Origin: Streptosporangiaceae bacterium
Lineage (GTDB): Bacteria > Actinomycetota > Actinomycetes > Streptosporangiales > Streptosporangiaceae
NCBI GenBank assembly: GCA_030038015.1
Contig: JASHPR010000172.1
Location: 1-33,158, forward strand
Direction of reading: 5' to 3'
Length of the DNA: 33,158 nt
Under the pieces are notes generated by a model. That model was not told the origin of the DNA. It saw nothing but the letters and a program-made list of their open reading frames with translations, and ran no database searches. Numbering within the stretch: position 1 is the stretch's first letter; each line of letters opens with the position of its first letter. Shown piece after piece: positions 1 to 8,620 of this stretch. Made by a program: the position numbers and the translations under genes.

Positions 1-87
1 CCCGCAGAGGCCGCAGCCGCCGACAGCGCCGCCGCGGCCAGCGATGCTGCGCCGGAGGGCGGGGAGCCGGCGGCCGGGTCTGCCTGA
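1..87 (+). CDS. rpsB: Ribosomal protein S2, C-terminal end (partial)
   Basis: An open frame runs from the left edge to a TGA at 85-87. It encodes 28 residues of Ala-, Glu- and Pro-rich tail (PAEAAAADSAAA and onward). Many actinobacterial S2 proteins carry such a low-complexity C-terminal extension, and rpsB nearly always sits directly upstream of tsf. Only the tail is present, so the assignment rests on context plus composition rather than on the S2 fold. The 72 bases to tsf contain a GCGGGCCCGC palindrome near 90-99 but no clear terminator, so rpsB and tsf are probably cotranscribed. Confidence 0.75.
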   Translation, partial: PAEAAAADSAAAASDAAPEGGEPAAGSA

Positions 88-159
88 CCGCGGGCCCGCC
101 CGGCGCAGGCCGGCCCAGCGGCCGCTCACCACAGGACATTGAGAGATAGAGATGAGGAC

Positions 160-993
160 ATGGACTACAGCGCGGCGGATGTGAAGCGGCTCCGTGAGCA
201 GACGGGCGCGGGCATGCTCGACTGCAAGAATGCGCTCGTCGAGGCCCCGGACTACGAGGCAGCCGTGGAGATCCTCCGGGTCAAGGGCGCCAAGGACGTC
301 ACCAAACGGGCCGAGCGGACCGCGGCCCAGGGCCTGGTCACCTCGGCCCTGGACGGGAACACCAAGGGCGTGCTCCTCGAGGTCAACTGCGAGACCGACT
401 TCGTCGCCAAGACCGAGCTCTTCCAGCAGGTCGCGGCCGACATCGCCAAGGCAGCGCTGGACGCTGACGCCGCGGACAGGCTCGCCGTGCTCGGCCTGGA
501 AGTCCGGCCGGGCCAGACCGCCCAGGAGCTGATCGAGGAGGCGGGCGCGTCGCTCAAGGAGAAGGTCGAGGTTGGCCGGTTTGCCCGGTTCGAGGGCGGC
601 TTCGTCACCAGCTACCTGCACAAGTCCGACCCCGGGCTGCCGCCGACCCTCGGCGTGCTGGTCCAGCTGGATCCCGGGTCGGCTGATGTGGCCCAGGACA
701 TCGCGCACCAGGTTGCTGCCATGCGCCCGCGCTACGTCACCCGCGAGGACGTGCCAGCCGATGTGATCGAGCAGGAGCGGCGGATCGCCGAGCAGATGAC
801 CCGCGAGGAGGGCAAGCCGGAGGCGGCCATCGGCAAGATCGTGGATGGCCGCGTGAACGCGTTCCTCAAGGACGTCGTGCTCATCGAGCAGGCGTCGGTC
901 AGGGACCAGAAGAAGCCGGTCAAGAAGCTGCTGGACGAGCATGGTGCGCGTGTCCTGGCGGTTGCCCGGTTCCAGATCGGGCAGGCCGGCTGA
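160..993 (+). CDS. tsf: Elongation factor Ts
   Basis: Nucleotide exchange factor for EF-Tu: it displaces GDP so that EF-Tu can rebind GTP and aminoacyl-tRNA in the cytoplasm. The 277-residue product begins [20 protein letters not shown], the canonical UBA-like N-terminal domain, and contains the EF-Ts signature ETDFVAK near residue 83. The two core subdomains follow, with conserved segments such as [12 protein letters not shown] and [16 protein letters not shown]. Length is normal for actinobacteria (about 275). A TTG at 139 is in frame, but ATG 160 matches the family N-terminus, so 160 is chosen. The upstream sequence is purine-rich (GAGAGATAGAGATGAGG) and may serve as an extended ribosome binding site. 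First complete gene of the tsf-pyrH-frr-cdsA block. Confidence 0.97.
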   Translation: MDYSAADVKRLREQTGAGMLDCKNALVEAPDYEAAVEILRVKGAKDVTKRAERTAAQGLVTSALDGNTKGVLLEVNCETDFVAKTELFQQVAADIAKAALDADAADRLAVLGLEVRPGQTAQELIEEAGASLKEKVEVGRFARFEGGFVTSYLHKSDPGLPPTLGVLVQLDPGSADVAQDIAHQVAAMRPRYVTREDVPADVIEQERRIAEQMTREEGKPEAAIGKIVDGRVNAFLKDVVLIEQASVRDQKKPVKKLLDEHGARVLAVARFQIGQAG

Positions 994-1046
994 CCCAGGC
1001 GCAGAGCCCGCCCGCAGCCAGCCGAGACCAGGGAAGGATGCGCCCC

Positions 1047-1889
1047 GTGCAGGAGGGCACCACCCGCCCGGCGGCGGGAGCCGCCGTGGCCAACGGGGCG
1101 GCGTCCGCCGAGCGGGCGGGCGCTGTCCGGGCCGCCACTGCCACCGCGGCGGCGGTTCCCGGGGAGACGCATCCCCGGTGGCACCGCGTCGTGCTGAAGC
1201 TCTCGGGCGAGGCCTTCGCCGGCGGCGAGCCGCTCGGGATCTCCCCCGACGTGGTGGTCCACATCGCCAAGGAGATCTCGGCGGCCGCCCGGGAGGGCAT
1301 CCAGGTGGCAGCGGTCGTCGGCGGCGGGAACATGTTCCGCGGCGCGGTGCTGTCGCAGCGCGGCATCGACCGGTCCCGCGCTGACTACATGGGGATGCTG
1401 GGCACCGTCATCAACTGCCTGGCCCTGCAGGACGTGCTGGAGAAGTTCGGCGTGGAGACGCGGGTGCAGACCGCGATCACCATGGGCCAGGTCGCCGAGC
1501 CCTACATACCGCTGCGGGCGATCCGGCACCTGGAGAAGGGCCGGGTCGTGATCTTCGGGGCCGGCCTCGGCGCCCCGTTCTTCTCGACCGACACCTGCGC
1601 CGCGCAGCGCGCCCTCGAGATCGGGGCCCAGGCGGTGCTCAAGGGCACCCAGGTCGACGGGGTCTACGACGCCGACCCGCGGCACACGCCGGACGCGATC
1701 CGCTTCCACCGGCTCGACTATGGCGAGGTGCTCCGGCGGGAGCTAAGGTTCATGGATGCAACGGCGGTCAGCCTGTGCATGGACAATGACCTGCCGATCG
1801 TGGTCTTTGACCTGATGCGCGAGGGAAACGTGGTGCGCGCTGTGCGCGGTGAGAGGATCGGAACGCTAGTGAGCCGGTTCGCGCACTGA
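1047..1889 (+). CDS. pyrH: UMP kinase (uridylate kinase)
   Basis: Phosphorylates UMP to UDP with ATP in pyrimidine nucleotide synthesis; hexameric amino-acid-kinase fold. Visible motifs are [10 protein letters not shown] (phosphate-binding Lys near the start of the conserved core), [27 protein letters not shown] and the C-terminal [20 protein letters not shown]. About 45 low-complexity Ala/Gly-rich residues precede the conserved core, an extension several actinobacteria share to differing lengths. ATG 1038 is in frame but directly abuts the GGGAAGG at 1031-1037. GTG 1047 leaves a 9-base spacer and is preferred; GTG 1086 is also possible. The gene follows tsf by about 50 bases. Confidence 0.95.
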   Translation: MQEGTTRPAAGAAVANGAASAERAGAVRAATATAAAVPGETHPRWHRVVLKLSGEAFAGGEPLGISPDVVVHIAKEISAAAREGIQVAAVVGGGNMFRGAVLSQRGIDRSRADYMGMLGTVINCLALQDVLEKFGVETRVQTAITMGQVAEPYIPLRAIRHLEKGRVVIFGAGLGAPFFSTDTCAAQRALEIGAQAVLKGTQVDGVYDADPRHTPDAIRFHRLDYGEVLRRELRFMDATAVSLCMDNDLPIVVFDLMREGNVVRAVRGERIGTLVSRFAH

Positions 1890-1936
1890 GCGCCCTGCGT
1901 GCCATGATTCCCCGGCCGGGGCGCACGATGGATACA

Positions 1937-1965
1937 CCCGGTGCGCAGACAGGGCGCGCACCGGG
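1937..1965 (+). terminator. Hairpin between pyrH and frr
   Basis: A perfect 10-bp stem, CCCGGTGCGC (1937-1946) and GCGCACCGGG (1956-1965), encloses a 9-base loop. No T-tract follows, as is common for actinobacterial terminators. It lies 48 bases after the pyrH stop and 27 bases before the frr start. A 12-bp palindrome CCCCGGCCGGGG stands just upstream at 1910-1921. It could attenuate or process the operon transcript instead of ending it. Confidence 0.5.
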
Positions 1966-1992
1966 ACGCCAACGCAAGGCACGGGAGCCGCA

Positions 1993-2550
1993 GTGATTGA
2001 CGACACCCTCCTCGAAGCCGAGGAGAAGATGGAGAAGGCCGTCACGGTCGCCAAGGAGGAGTTCGCTGGCATCCGCACCGGCCGTGCGCATCCCTCGATG
2101 TTCAACAAGATCACGGCGGAGTACTACGGCACGCAGACGCCGGTGAACCAGCTTGCGTCGTTCCACATGCCCGAGCCCCGGATGGTCATCATCCAGCCCT
2201 TCGACAAGTCGTCCATGTCCGCCATCGAGAAGGCGATCCGGAACAGCGACCTCGGCGTGAACCCGTCCAATGACGGCACCATCATCCGGATCATCTTCCC
2301 CGAGCTGTCCGAGGAGCGCAGGCGCGAGTACATCAAGATCGCGCGGCACAAGGCGGAGGACAGCCGGGTCTCCATCCGCAATATCCGCAGGCACGCCAAG
2401 GACTCGCTGGACAAGCTGGTCAAGGGAGGTGAGGCAGGAGAGGACGACGGCCGGCGGGCGGAGCGGGAACTCGACGACCTCACGCACACCTACGTCAGCC
2501 AGATTGACGAGCTGCTCAGGAACAAAGAAGCCGAGCTTCTCGAGGTATAG
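1993..2550 (+). CDS. frr: Ribosome recycling factor
   Basis: Splits post-termination ribosomes together with EF-G. The 185-residue product has the full RRF length and the two-domain pattern: a long three-helix bundle split by a small beta domain. Conserved segments are [12 protein letters not shown], the [14 protein letters not shown] stretch, and [24 protein letters not shown]. The start is GTG 1993, preceded by a GGGAG at about 1982-1986. No earlier start fits the family N-terminus ([16 protein letters not shown]). Follows pyrH as in nearly all actinobacteria; cdsA follows after 50 bases. Confidence 0.97.
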   Translation: MIDDTLLEAEEKMEKAVTVAKEEFAGIRTGRAHPSMFNKITAEYYGTQTPVNQLASFHMPEPRMVIIQPFDKSSMSAIEKAIRNSDLGVNPSNDGTIIRIIFPELSEERRREYIKIARHKAEDSRVSIRNIRRHAKDSLDKLVKGGEAGEDDGRRAERELDDLTHTYVSQIDELLRNKEAELLEV

Positions 2551-2600
2551 CTTGCGTCGGGACAGACAGCGGTACGCATGCGGGCGGGAATGCCGGCCCG

Positions 2601-3479
2601 GTGCCTGAGGATCCGGGCGGGCAGCTCGCCGAGGGAACGGCCGGCCCGGCGAACGAGCGAAAGCGGAGCAGGACGGGCCGCAACCTGCCCGTGGCGGTGG
2701 CCATCGGCGTCCTGCTCGGCGGCCTCGTGCTGGTCACCCTGTTCACGGTCAAGGCCACGTTCCTCGCCTACGTGGGCTTCTTCATCGCGGTGGGGCTCTG
2801 GGAGCTGCGGCAGGCGCTGGCCGACCGGGGGATAAACCTCCCGCTGATCCCCCTGGCGGCCGGGTGCGCCGCCATGTTCACGCTCGCCTACTGGTACGGC
2901 GCGCAGCCCGCCCTGGCCGCCCTGGCGATCACGGCCCTGGTGCTCATGGCCTGGAGGCTGCCCGGCGGCGCCCAGGGCTACCTGCGGGACATGACCGCCA
3001 GCGTGTTCGCGCTCGCGTACGTGCCGATGCTTGGCGTCTTCGTGCCGCTGATGCTGTCCAGGCCCGACGGCGCGCGCCGGACGCTGATCTTCATCCTGCT
3101 CACCGTGTGCAGCGACATCGGCGGGTACTTCGCCGGGATCCTCGCCGGGCGCCACCCGATGGCCCCCGGCATCAGCCCGAAGAAGACCTGGGAAGGCCTG
3201 GGCGGATCCACGGTGGCCTGCCTGGCGGCCGGGGCGATCACGCTCCCCTGGCTGCTGCACGCGCATGTGTGGCAGGGCCTGGTCCTAGGTGCCGCCGCGG
3301 TCGCCGCCGCGACCGTCGGCGACCTGGTCGAGTCCATGATCAAGCGGGATCTCGGGATCAAGGACATGGGCCGGGTGTTCCCCGGGCATGGCGGCGCCCT
3401 GGACCGGATGGACTCCCTGGTCTTCTTCGCGCCGATCGCCTGGCTGCTGCTGACCGTCTTCGTGCCGCACGCCCGCTAG
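2601..3479 (+). CDS. cdsA: Phosphatidate cytidylyltransferase (CDP-diglyceride synthase)
   Basis: Integral membrane enzyme that makes CDP-diacylglycerol from phosphatidate and CTP, the precursor of phosphatidylinositol, cardiolipin and phosphatidylethanolamine. After a hydrophilic N-terminus of about 30 residues there are roughly eight hydrophobic segments. The CDS family signature is complete near the C-terminus: [11 protein letters not shown] followed by [13 protein letters not shown]. Length (292 aa) is usual for actinobacteria. The chosen start is GTG 2601; the Shine-Dalgarno is poor and the N-terminal region is poorly conserved in this family, so the exact start is uncertain. It ends 10 bases from the convergent gene on the minus strand, leaving no room for a separate terminator. 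Confidence 0.95.
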   Translation: MPEDPGGQLAEGTAGPANERKRSRTGRNLPVAVAIGVLLGGLVLVTLFTVKATFLAYVGFFIAVGLWELRQALADRGINLPLIPLAAGCAAMFTLAYWYGAQPALAALAITALVLMAWRLPGGAQGYLRDMTASVFALAYVPMLGVFVPLMLSRPDGARRTLIFILLTVCSDIGGYFAGILAGRHPMAPGISPKKTWEGLGGSTVACLAAGAITLPWLLHAHVWQGLVLGAAAVAAATVGDLVESMIKRDLGIKDMGRVFPGHGGALDRMDSLVFFAPIAWLLLTVFVPHAR

Positions 3480-3489
3480 AGCCGGGACG

Positions 3490-4650
3490 CTAGCCCACGA
3501 CCCAGCTGCGGCGCTGCGCCGCCAGGTGGGTCACCAGGCTGGCCGGCCCGCGCTCGGCCGCGAGCACGCGTTCCCTGTCGCTGATCGGGACGACCCACAG
3601 CCACCGGACCGGCTCGCCGAACGAGAAGCCGGACAGGTCGGGCACGTCAGGCCCGATCAGGCTGCCGGGCTTGTCCAGGAACAGCACTCCCTCGCTGCCG
3701 CCGCCGAGCGGGAACGTGGACGGCTCGTGATACCAGGCCACGCAGTGCCCATCGCCCAGCCAGGTGACCTCGCGCCACGGGTACTGGCCGAGCCACAGGA
3801 AGATCCTGGCCGCTTCCGCGCTCGGCATCGTGGTCGCGATCGCGAGCTCGATCCTGGCGCCCCCCTTGGCGAGGTCACCCATCTGCTCGATGACCGGCAT
3901 CCGCTGGCAGCTCATCCCGGCCGTGGACAGGACCGTGTAAGGCCGCAGCGCCGTCGGGGGGCGCTCGGAGACGCCGACCAGCGGCTGCTTGCCGCCGCCC
4001 ACGTCCCAGTACCGCCCGCCGGGTCCGAGCTTGCCGAGCAGGTGGCCCAGCACGGCTTGCTGGAAGCCGGCCCAGTTGGACGCCTCCGCGCGCCACCGCC
4101 AGAAGTCCTCGGCCTGGGCTATCCGGGGGCCCAGACCCTCCATCGCGTCGTCGAGCGACCAGCCGAACGGCGTCTGCCCGATCACGTCCCTGCAGTACCC
4201 GGGCATCCCCCGGGCCATGTCGCACCAGCCGGCCAGCACCGCGAGCGGGCCGCCATACTCGAGGATCACGACGCCGTCGCCCTCCTCGAGCCACAGCGCC
4301 CGCAGCGCCCCGGGCTCGAGCACCGGCCTGCCGTCCGGGTGCTTGGTGTGCGCCGCCGGCATCACCGGCGCGTGCCCGGCGTCCAGCCTGGCCAGGTCCG
4401 TGGTCTCCGGCGCGGGCACGTGGTTGGCGATCCAGGTGGCCGCGACCGGCCCGTCCGCAGAGTGCAGGTAAGCGGCCGTGGTAGCCCCGTCGCACTCCAC
4501 GACGACGCGCCGGCTGCCGTACGGGCTCTCGCTCTCCAGCAGGATCCTGGGTTGCTCCGGGCTGGCGGTTATCCTGGTCTGGCCCGCCCCTCGGCGCAGC
4601 GTCGGCATGGTTACGAAATCTACCGACTTACGGCAGGTCAGCGTGCTCAT
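3490..4650 (-). CDS. Suppressor-of-fused (SUFU) domain protein with unassigned N-terminal domain
   Basis: A 386-residue protein in two parts. Residues about 195-386 resemble the SUFU domain found in many bacterial proteins: a predicted alpha/beta core with [31 protein letters not shown] and a final RRSWVV. Bacterial SUFU proteins are poorly understood; some act as immunity proteins against secreted toxins. No toxin gene is adjacent here. Residues about 35-185 form a separate predicted domain I do not recognise, with a run of Trp and Gly residues ([27 protein letters not shown]). ATG 4650 is used; ATG 4608 is an equally plausible start. The gene diverges from rlmN across only 72 bases and converges on cdsA. 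No signal peptide or membrane segment is seen, so it is probably cytoplasmic. Confidence 0.72.
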   Translation of the reverse strand: MSTLTCRKSVDFVTMPTLRRGAGQTRITASPEQPRILLESESPYGSRRVVVECDGATTAAYLHSADGPVAATWIANHVPAPETTDLARLDAGHAPVMPAAHTKHPDGRPVLEPGALRALWLEEGDGVVILEYGGPLAVLAGWCDMARGMPGYCRDVIGQTPFGWSLDDAMEGLGPRIAQAEDFWRWRAEASNWAGFQQAVLGHLLGKLGPGGRYWDVGGGKQPLVGVSERPPTALRPYTVLSTAGMSCQRMPVIEQMGDLAKGGARIELAIATTMPSAEAARIFLWLGQYPWREVTWLGDGHCVAWYHEPSTFPLGGGSEGVLFLDKPGSLIGPDVPDLSGFSFGEPVRWLWVVPISDRERVLAAERGPASLVTHLAAQRRSWVVG

Positions 4651-4722
4651 ACCGGCGGATCGTTACCGGTTTGCGCCGCGCCGGCCGGCGGCCCACATTC
4701 CCGAACCCGAACGGAGAGCCGC

Positions 4723-5853
4723 GTGCCGGTGTCGCATCCCGCGGGTGCGGGGCAGCGGCCGCGCGCCGCGGCCCGCCCGCCGCTGCACCTTGCCGACCTG
4801 GATCCCCCGGGGCGCCGCGGCGCGGCCGAGCGGCTCGGCCAGCCGGGCTTCCGCGGTGATCAGCTGTCGCGGCACTACTTCGGCAGGCTGACCGACGACC
4901 CCGGGGACATGACCGACGTCCCCGCCGCCGCCCGCGGCCCCCTGGCGGAGGCGCTGCTGCCCCGCCTGCTGACCGCGCAGCAGGAGCTCAGCTGCGACGA
5001 CGGCCAGACACGCAAGACGCTGTGGCGCGCGCTCGACGGGTCGTACGTGGAGTCGGTGCTGATGCGCTACCCGGGGCGGGTGACGATGTGCGTTTCGTCG
5101 CAGGCCGGGTGCGGGATGGCGTGCCCGTTCTGCGCCACCGGGCAGGCTGGGCTGACCCGCAACCTGTCCGCCGCCGAGATCGTGGCGCAGGTGGTGGCCG
5201 GCGCGCGGGCCCTGGCGCGGGGCGAGGTGGCCGGAGGCCGGGGCAGGGTCTCCAACGTCGTCTTCATGGGGATGGGCGAGCCGCTGGCCAACTACACCCG
5301 GGTGCTTGCCGCGGTCCGCCGGATCACGGACCCGGTGCCAGACGGGCTCGGCATCTCCAGGCGCGCGGTCACGATATCGACCGTTGGCCTGGTCCCGGCC
5401 ATCGGCAGGCTGGCCGGCGAGGGCCTGCCGGTCCGGCTGGCGGTCTCGCTGCACGCGCCGGACGACGCCCTGCGCGACCAGCTTGTCCCGGTCAACAGGC
5501 GCTGGCCCGTGGCCGAGGTGCTGGACGCCGCGTGGGGGTACGCGGCGGCGGCCGGGCGCCGGGTGTCGATCGAGTACGCGCTGATCCGCGACGTCAACGA
5601 CCAGGCATGGCGCGCCGAGGCGCTGGCCGGCCTGCTGGAGGGCCACCTCGCGCACGTCAACCTGATCCCGCTCAACCCGACGCCAGGGTCGAGGTGGACC
5701 GCGTCGGAACCCGGCGTGATGCGGGAGTTCGAAGAGCGGCTGGCGCGACGGGGCATCCCGGTGACGATCCGCGACACCCGCGGGAGGCAGATCGACGGCG
5801 CCTGCGGCCAGCTCGCTGCCGCCGGCCGCGGTGGCCCGGTGCATATTTCATGA
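4723..5853 (+). CDS. rlmN: Dual-specificity 23S rRNA (A2503) / tRNA (A37) methyltransferase RlmN
   Basis: Radical-SAM enzyme that methylates C2 of adenine 2503 in 23S rRNA and of A37 in some tRNAs. The radical-SAM cluster motif CGMACPFC supplies Cys130, Cys134 and Cys137 (counted from GTG 4723). The family segments [43 protein letters not shown] and [12 protein letters not shown] are all present. The C-terminal catalytic Cys lies in DGACGQLAA. The frame stays open far upstream, but that stretch is antisense to the SUFU gene and has no family similarity. GTG 4723 or GTG 4729 is likely, with GGAGAG at 4713-4718. The product is 376 aa, slightly longer than average at the N-terminus. Its stop codon lies inside the left arm of an inverted repeat. 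Confidence 0.95.
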   Translation: MPVSHPAGAGQRPRAAARPPLHLADLDPPGRRGAAERLGQPGFRGDQLSRHYFGRLTDDPGDMTDVPAAARGPLAEALLPRLLTAQQELSCDDGQTRKTLWRALDGSYVESVLMRYPGRVTMCVSSQAGCGMACPFCATGQAGLTRNLSAAEIVAQVVAGARALARGEVAGGRGRVSNVVFMGMGEPLANYTRVLAAVRRITDPVPDGLGISRRAVTISTVGLVPAIGRLAGEGLPVRLAVSLHAPDDALRDQLVPVNRRWPVAEVLDAAWGYAAAAGRRVSIEYALIRDVNDQAWRAEALAGLLEGHLAHVNLIPLNPTPGSRWTASEPGVMREFEERLARRGIPVTIRDTRGRQIDGACGQLAAAGRGGPVHIS

Positions 5854-5901
5854 TCGTGGTTGATCGGTGACGGTACTCGTCGTCAATCGACCACGATCAT
5901 G
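5849..5901. repeat. 16-bp inverted repeat overlapping the rlmN stop
   Basis: Left arm CATGATCGTGGTTGAT (5849-5864) and right arm ATCGACCACGATCATG (5886-5901) are complementary at 15 of 16 positions; the exception would be a G-T wobble in RNA. The 21-base loop contains a smaller GACG/CGTC pair. The rlmN TGA (5851-5853) lies in the left arm. It could be a transcription terminator for rlmN or a mobile intergenic repeat. The AT content of the arms is higher than that of the surroundings. Confidence 0.75.
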
Positions 5902-6129
5902 GTTCAGGACGCTGCTAACTGCGGCAAAGGCTGGTCATAGGGCCGCAGCGGTGGCAAGGACCGCGCGCTACCCGGGCGCCATCCATATCGCGGGCTCCCG
6001 GGTGTGCGGGGAGACAGGCGGATCGAGGGCGCGCGCAGCGCACGGGACGCACGGCCGGGCCTGGGTGCGGCGCGCGGGCGACGCCGGGTCGGTGCGCTTG
6101 TGACCCGGGCAACCGGTACCGTTTCGGCC

Positions 6130-6780
6130 ATGTCGTGCAGGCGCGTGATCGGCCGGTGGCGGCGTGCGGCGCTTTCCTGGGCGGTGCACTCGGCCTGGAA
6201 CGTCCTGCGGCAGGCCGGGACCATCACCGCCGGCTCCCCGGCGGGCCGCAGGTTCGCGGCGTTCGGGCCGCACTCGATGATGGCGTTCCCCACCGGCGCG
6301 GTGTACGGGGAGCGCTGGATCGAGGTCGGCGACGAGACCATGATCGCGGAACAGGTGACGCTCAGCGCGGGCATGGTGCCCGGTCATGACCTCGGCGACC
6401 AGCCTGTGCTGCGGATCGGCAGCCGCTGCGTGATCGGGCGCGGCAGCCACATCGTGGCGCACTGCTCGATCGACATCGGTGATGACGTGTTCACCGGCCC
6501 GTACGTCTACATCACCGACCAGAACCACGGCTACGCCGACCCGGACGTGCCGATCGGGCGGCAGTGGCCCGTGAACACGGCGGTGTCGATCGGCGCCGGC
6601 ACCTGGCTCGGCGCCGGGGCCGTCATCCTGCCCGGCGCGAACATCGGCCGGAACGTTGTCGTGGCGGCGGGGTCCGTGGTCCGCGGCACGTTCCCCGACC
6701 GGTGTGTCGTGGCCGGCGTTCCGGCGCGGATTGTCCGTGCGTACGTCTCGGGTGCGGGCTGGTCCCGCCCGGCGGGCTGA
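6130..6780 (+). CDS. Hexapeptide-repeat acyltransferase (left-handed beta-helix)
   Basis: Probably transfers an acetyl or other acyl group from acyl-CoA to a sugar or amino-sugar hydroxyl; the substrate is unknown. Residues 62-185 show repeated six-residue steps ([LIV]-G-x4) such as IEVGDE, LRIGSRCVIGRGSHI, IDIGDDV, VSIGAGTWLGAGAVILPGA and IGRNVVVAAGSVV. The ending VAGVPARIVRAY is typical of the maltose/galactoside O-acetyltransferase superfamily. His133 in DQNHGY fits the catalytic histidine. ATG 6130 gives 216 aa; upstream in-frame starts (GTG 6100 and others) add only basic, unconserved residues. No strong ribosome binding site is visible. The preceding 276 bases after rlmN hold the inverted repeat and nothing else recognised. 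Confidence 0.83.
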   Translation: MSCRRVIGRWRRAALSWAVHSAWNVLRQAGTITAGSPAGRRFAAFGPHSMMAFPTGAVYGERWIEVGDETMIAEQVTLSAGMVPGHDLGDQPVLRIGSRCVIGRGSHIVAHCSIDIGDDVFTGPYVYITDQNHGYADPDVPIGRQWPVNTAVSIGAGTWLGAGAVILPGANIGRNVVVAAGSVVRGTFPDRCVVAGVPARIVRAYVSGAGWSRPAG

Positions 6781-6860
6781 GCCCGCTTACCACTACTCGC
6801 AGTGATGAGCACGCGGTTTCGGGGGTAACGGGGCCACGATTCTGTCACGATGGGTAATCG

Positions 6861-7817
6861 ATGGTGTACGTAGAGGCACGAGACGAGTTTGTGGCGACCG
6901 CTGCATACCAGCCAGTCCCGGCGGCCGCCGCAGCGGCGCGCCGTTTCGTGCGGGACACGCTGGAGTCGTGGGATCTGGCGGGCCAGCCCGGCGAGCAGGA
7001 CCCGCTCGTCGACGATGCGGTGCTGCTGACCAGCGAGCTCGTCACCAACGCTGTTTTGCATGCGGGGACGCCCGTGCAGGTCACCTGCAGGCTGCTCGGG
7101 GACGTGTCGGACGGCGCTGTCGAGATTGCGGTGCTGGACCGGCGCCCGGCCCAGCTGCGCCCCGACCAGCCGCAGACCGCCGACGATGCAGCCGAGCGCA
7201 CCAGCGGCCGCGGGCTGCAGCTGCCGTCCGAGCTGGCCTCGGCCTGGGGGGTTACCTATGCTCGGGCGGCCAAGGCCGTGTGGTTCCGGCTCGAGCTCGC
7301 GGGGCGGAGCCGTCCCGCCACGTCAGGCGCGCCCGTGGCGTCCGTTCCCGGCCAGCCCGGCACCGCTCATCCAGCAGCGGCCGGGAACGGGCCTGACCCC
7401 GGCGTCCCGGCCCCGCGCCCGGCCGGTGACCCCGGCATCAGCACCAGGTTTGACGACCTGCTCGTCAGCACGGTCGAGTCGGCAAGGGACGCGATCGGCG
7501 CCGACAGCGCCTACCTGCTGCACGCGGGAGACGGCGCCGGCCTGCCGCTGCGCGCCGCTGCCGCCGGAAGCCGGGGCCAGCTTGCCGGGGGCAGGGCCGG
7601 CCTGCCGGCCAGCGCGGCCCGGGCCCTGGCCAAGGGAGCGCTTTCGCTGGTCACCGTCCCGTTGATGGTCGACGGCAAGGTGACCGGCGTGCTCGCGGCC
7701 GCAGCCGCAGAACCCGGCCAGTTCAGCGAGAACGACGCATCGCGGCTGCAGGACCTGGCCGACCGGTCGGCTCCGGCGCTGGAGCAGGCCAGGCTCAGCG
7801 CGACGGGGCTGGCGTAG
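6861..7817 (+). CDS. Anti-sigma-type HATPase (GHKL) fused to a GAF domain
   Basis: A 318-residue regulatory protein. Residues about 15-150 form a SpoIIAB/RsbW-like ATPase: N box SELVTNAVLHAG (58-69), a weak G1 box VLDRRP (91-96) and G2 box SGRGLQL (115-121), ending AVWFRLEL. A Pro/Ala/Gly linker (150-190) leads to a GAF-type domain (about 193-318) with LVTVPLMVDGKVTGVLAAA. In actinobacteria such modules usually accompany a PP2C/SpoIIE phosphatase domain or a sigma factor; neither is present and the frame ends in a TAG with no continuation beyond. It may act as a sensor kinase of an anti-anti-sigma factor elsewhere, or be a truncated SpoIIE-family protein. Start ATG 6861 fits the N-terminus. 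The gene is convergent with, and overlaps by 23 bases, the next gene. Confidence 0.78.
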   Translation: MVYVEARDEFVATAAYQPVPAAAAAARRFVRDTLESWDLAGQPGEQDPLVDDAVLLTSELVTNAVLHAGTPVQVTCRLLGDVSDGAVEIAVLDRRPAQLRPDQPQTADDAAERTSGRGLQLPSELASAWGVTYARAAKAVWFRLELAGRSRPATSGAPVASVPGQPGTAHPAAAGNGPDPGVPAPRPAGDPGISTRFDDLLVSTVESARDAIGADSAYLLHAGDGAGLPLRAAAAGSRGQLAGGRAGLPASAARALAKGALSLVTVPLMVDGKVTGVLAAAAAEPGQFSENDASRLQDLADRSAPALEQARLSATGLA

Positions 7818-8397
7818 CGCCGCGCCGGGCCGCCCCGTCACGCCGCGTGGCGGCGTGACGGCTGGTGCCCTCACGTCGGCCGGCGCTGCCGGTGAGTGGG
7901 CCAGCAGCGGTGTGTGGGCCGGTGCCGGTGTGTGGGCCACGGCCTGCGGTGGAGCCATCGCCGCCGCGCCGCCCGGCAGCGCCTCGCGAGCCTGCGCCTG
8001 CGCGCTCGTCAGCGCTGCCGCGCGTGCCCGCGAGCTGCTCCGTGAAGACCTCGCCGCGCAGCGCCCGGCCGACCAGGTCCACGGCGCGCGCGGTCTCGAC
8101 CATCCTGCTCCCCTCGGTGCGGTAGGCCTCGAGCACGGCCTCCACGCCGCCGGGCGGCAGGGAGTCCCCCAGCTCGGCGCGGGCGGTCCGGTACCCTTCG
8201 CGCGCGCCCGCGACGCACGCCGCCAGGTGATGCCTGGCCAGCGCGGCCAGCGCGACCGGGTGCCTGCGCAGCACCCCGTGCAGCCGGTAGTCGGGCGGCA
8301 CCACGTCGAGCAGCCAGGCCACCGCTGTCTGCTCGAACTCCTCGCTGCCCGGCGGATGGACCCCGGGCGGCCATCCTGGCGGAACGTACGCTGCCAC
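7795..8397 (-). CDS. Conserved actinobacterial protein of unknown function, with repeat-rich tail
   Basis: A 200-residue product. The first 120 or so residues look like a well-formed helical domain known to me only as an uncharacterised actinobacterial family: MAAYVPPGWPPGVHPPGSEE, then FEQTAVAWLLDVVPPDYRLH, RHPVALAALARHHLAACV and GYRTARAELGDSLPPGG. The remainder (about 125-200) is Gly/Ala/Arg-rich, includes three GPHT-like hexapeptides and runs through a perfect DNA hairpin into the 3' end of the HATPase-GAF gene. From memory, homologues stop near residue 125-130, so the tail may come from loss of the original stop. GTG 8397 is the start; no signal peptide or membrane helix is seen. Confidence 0.72.
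   Translation of the reverse strand: MAAYVPPGWPPGVHPPGSEEFEQTAVAWLLDVVPPDYRLHGVLRRHPVALAALARHHLAACVAGAREGYRTARAELGDSLPPGGVEAVLEAYRTEGSRMVETARAVDLVGRALRGEVFTEQLAGTRGSADERAGAGSRGAAGRRGGDGSTAGRGPHTGTGPHTAAGPLTGSAGRREGTSRHAATRRDGAARRGATPAPSR
7836..7860. terminator. Perfect 11-bp hairpin between convergent genes
   Basis: CGTCACGCCGC (7836-7846), loop GTG, GCGGCGTGACG (7850-7860). It begins 19 bases after the HATPase-GAF stop and would work in both directions. There is no T-tract. It lies within the C-terminal reading frame of the opposing gene, which suggests that this gene once ended upstream of it. Confidence 0.6.
7891..7944. repeat. Three tandem 18-bp repeats
   Basis: Three consecutive 18-bp units start at 7891, 7909 and 7927. 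Each begins GGTG[AT]GTGGGCC and then varies over six bases. Read on the minus strand they encode hexapeptides of the form xxGP[HL]T in the tail of the conserved hypothetical protein. Probable replication-slippage product in a low-complexity C-terminus. Confidence 0.85.
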
Positions 8398-8563
8398 GGT
8401 GACAGCCTACCCGGCATCGAACACATTTTCTACTTACCGGCGTGCCGTCAGTCCGCCGCCTGGACGTCGCTGGCTGACCCGCGGCCCGGTCACGCCCGCC
8501 CCGGCATGACCGGCGGGCACGGAAGACCGGGAGCACAATTTCCGTTCAGAATCTGTAAGCGAA

Positions 8564-8569
8564 TATGCT
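8564..8569 (+). promoter_or_regulatory. Possible -10 element of the typA promoter
   Basis: TATGCT fits the actinobacterial TANNNT -10 pattern and lies 51 bases before the typA ATG in a locally AT-richer stretch (8537-8570). The -35 region is weak (TTCCGT or TCCGTT at 17-18 bases), so this is tentative. Confidence 0.28.
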
Positions 8570-8620
8570 GGTGGCGCCGTAATCCTGGCGCTTCCCCTTC
8601 CCTGCCCGGAGCCTTCCCGC

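Noticed and set aside
3526-4722. Very long plus-strand open frame upstream of rlmN, suggesting a 775-residue protein
   Set aside because: It is antisense to the SUFU gene, Pro/Arg/His-rich, and lacks family similarity until the RlmN start near 4723.
6796-6860. GTTT and GGGTAA elements before the HATPase-GAF gene resembling a SigB/SigF promoter
   Set aside because: No pair has the required 14-17 base spacing, and the nearer GGGTAA would place the transcript start inside the gene.
8401-8620. Gap before typA examined for a riboswitch, tRNA or small gene
   Set aside because: Only a possible -10 element was found; no conserved RNA fold or cloverleaf recognised.
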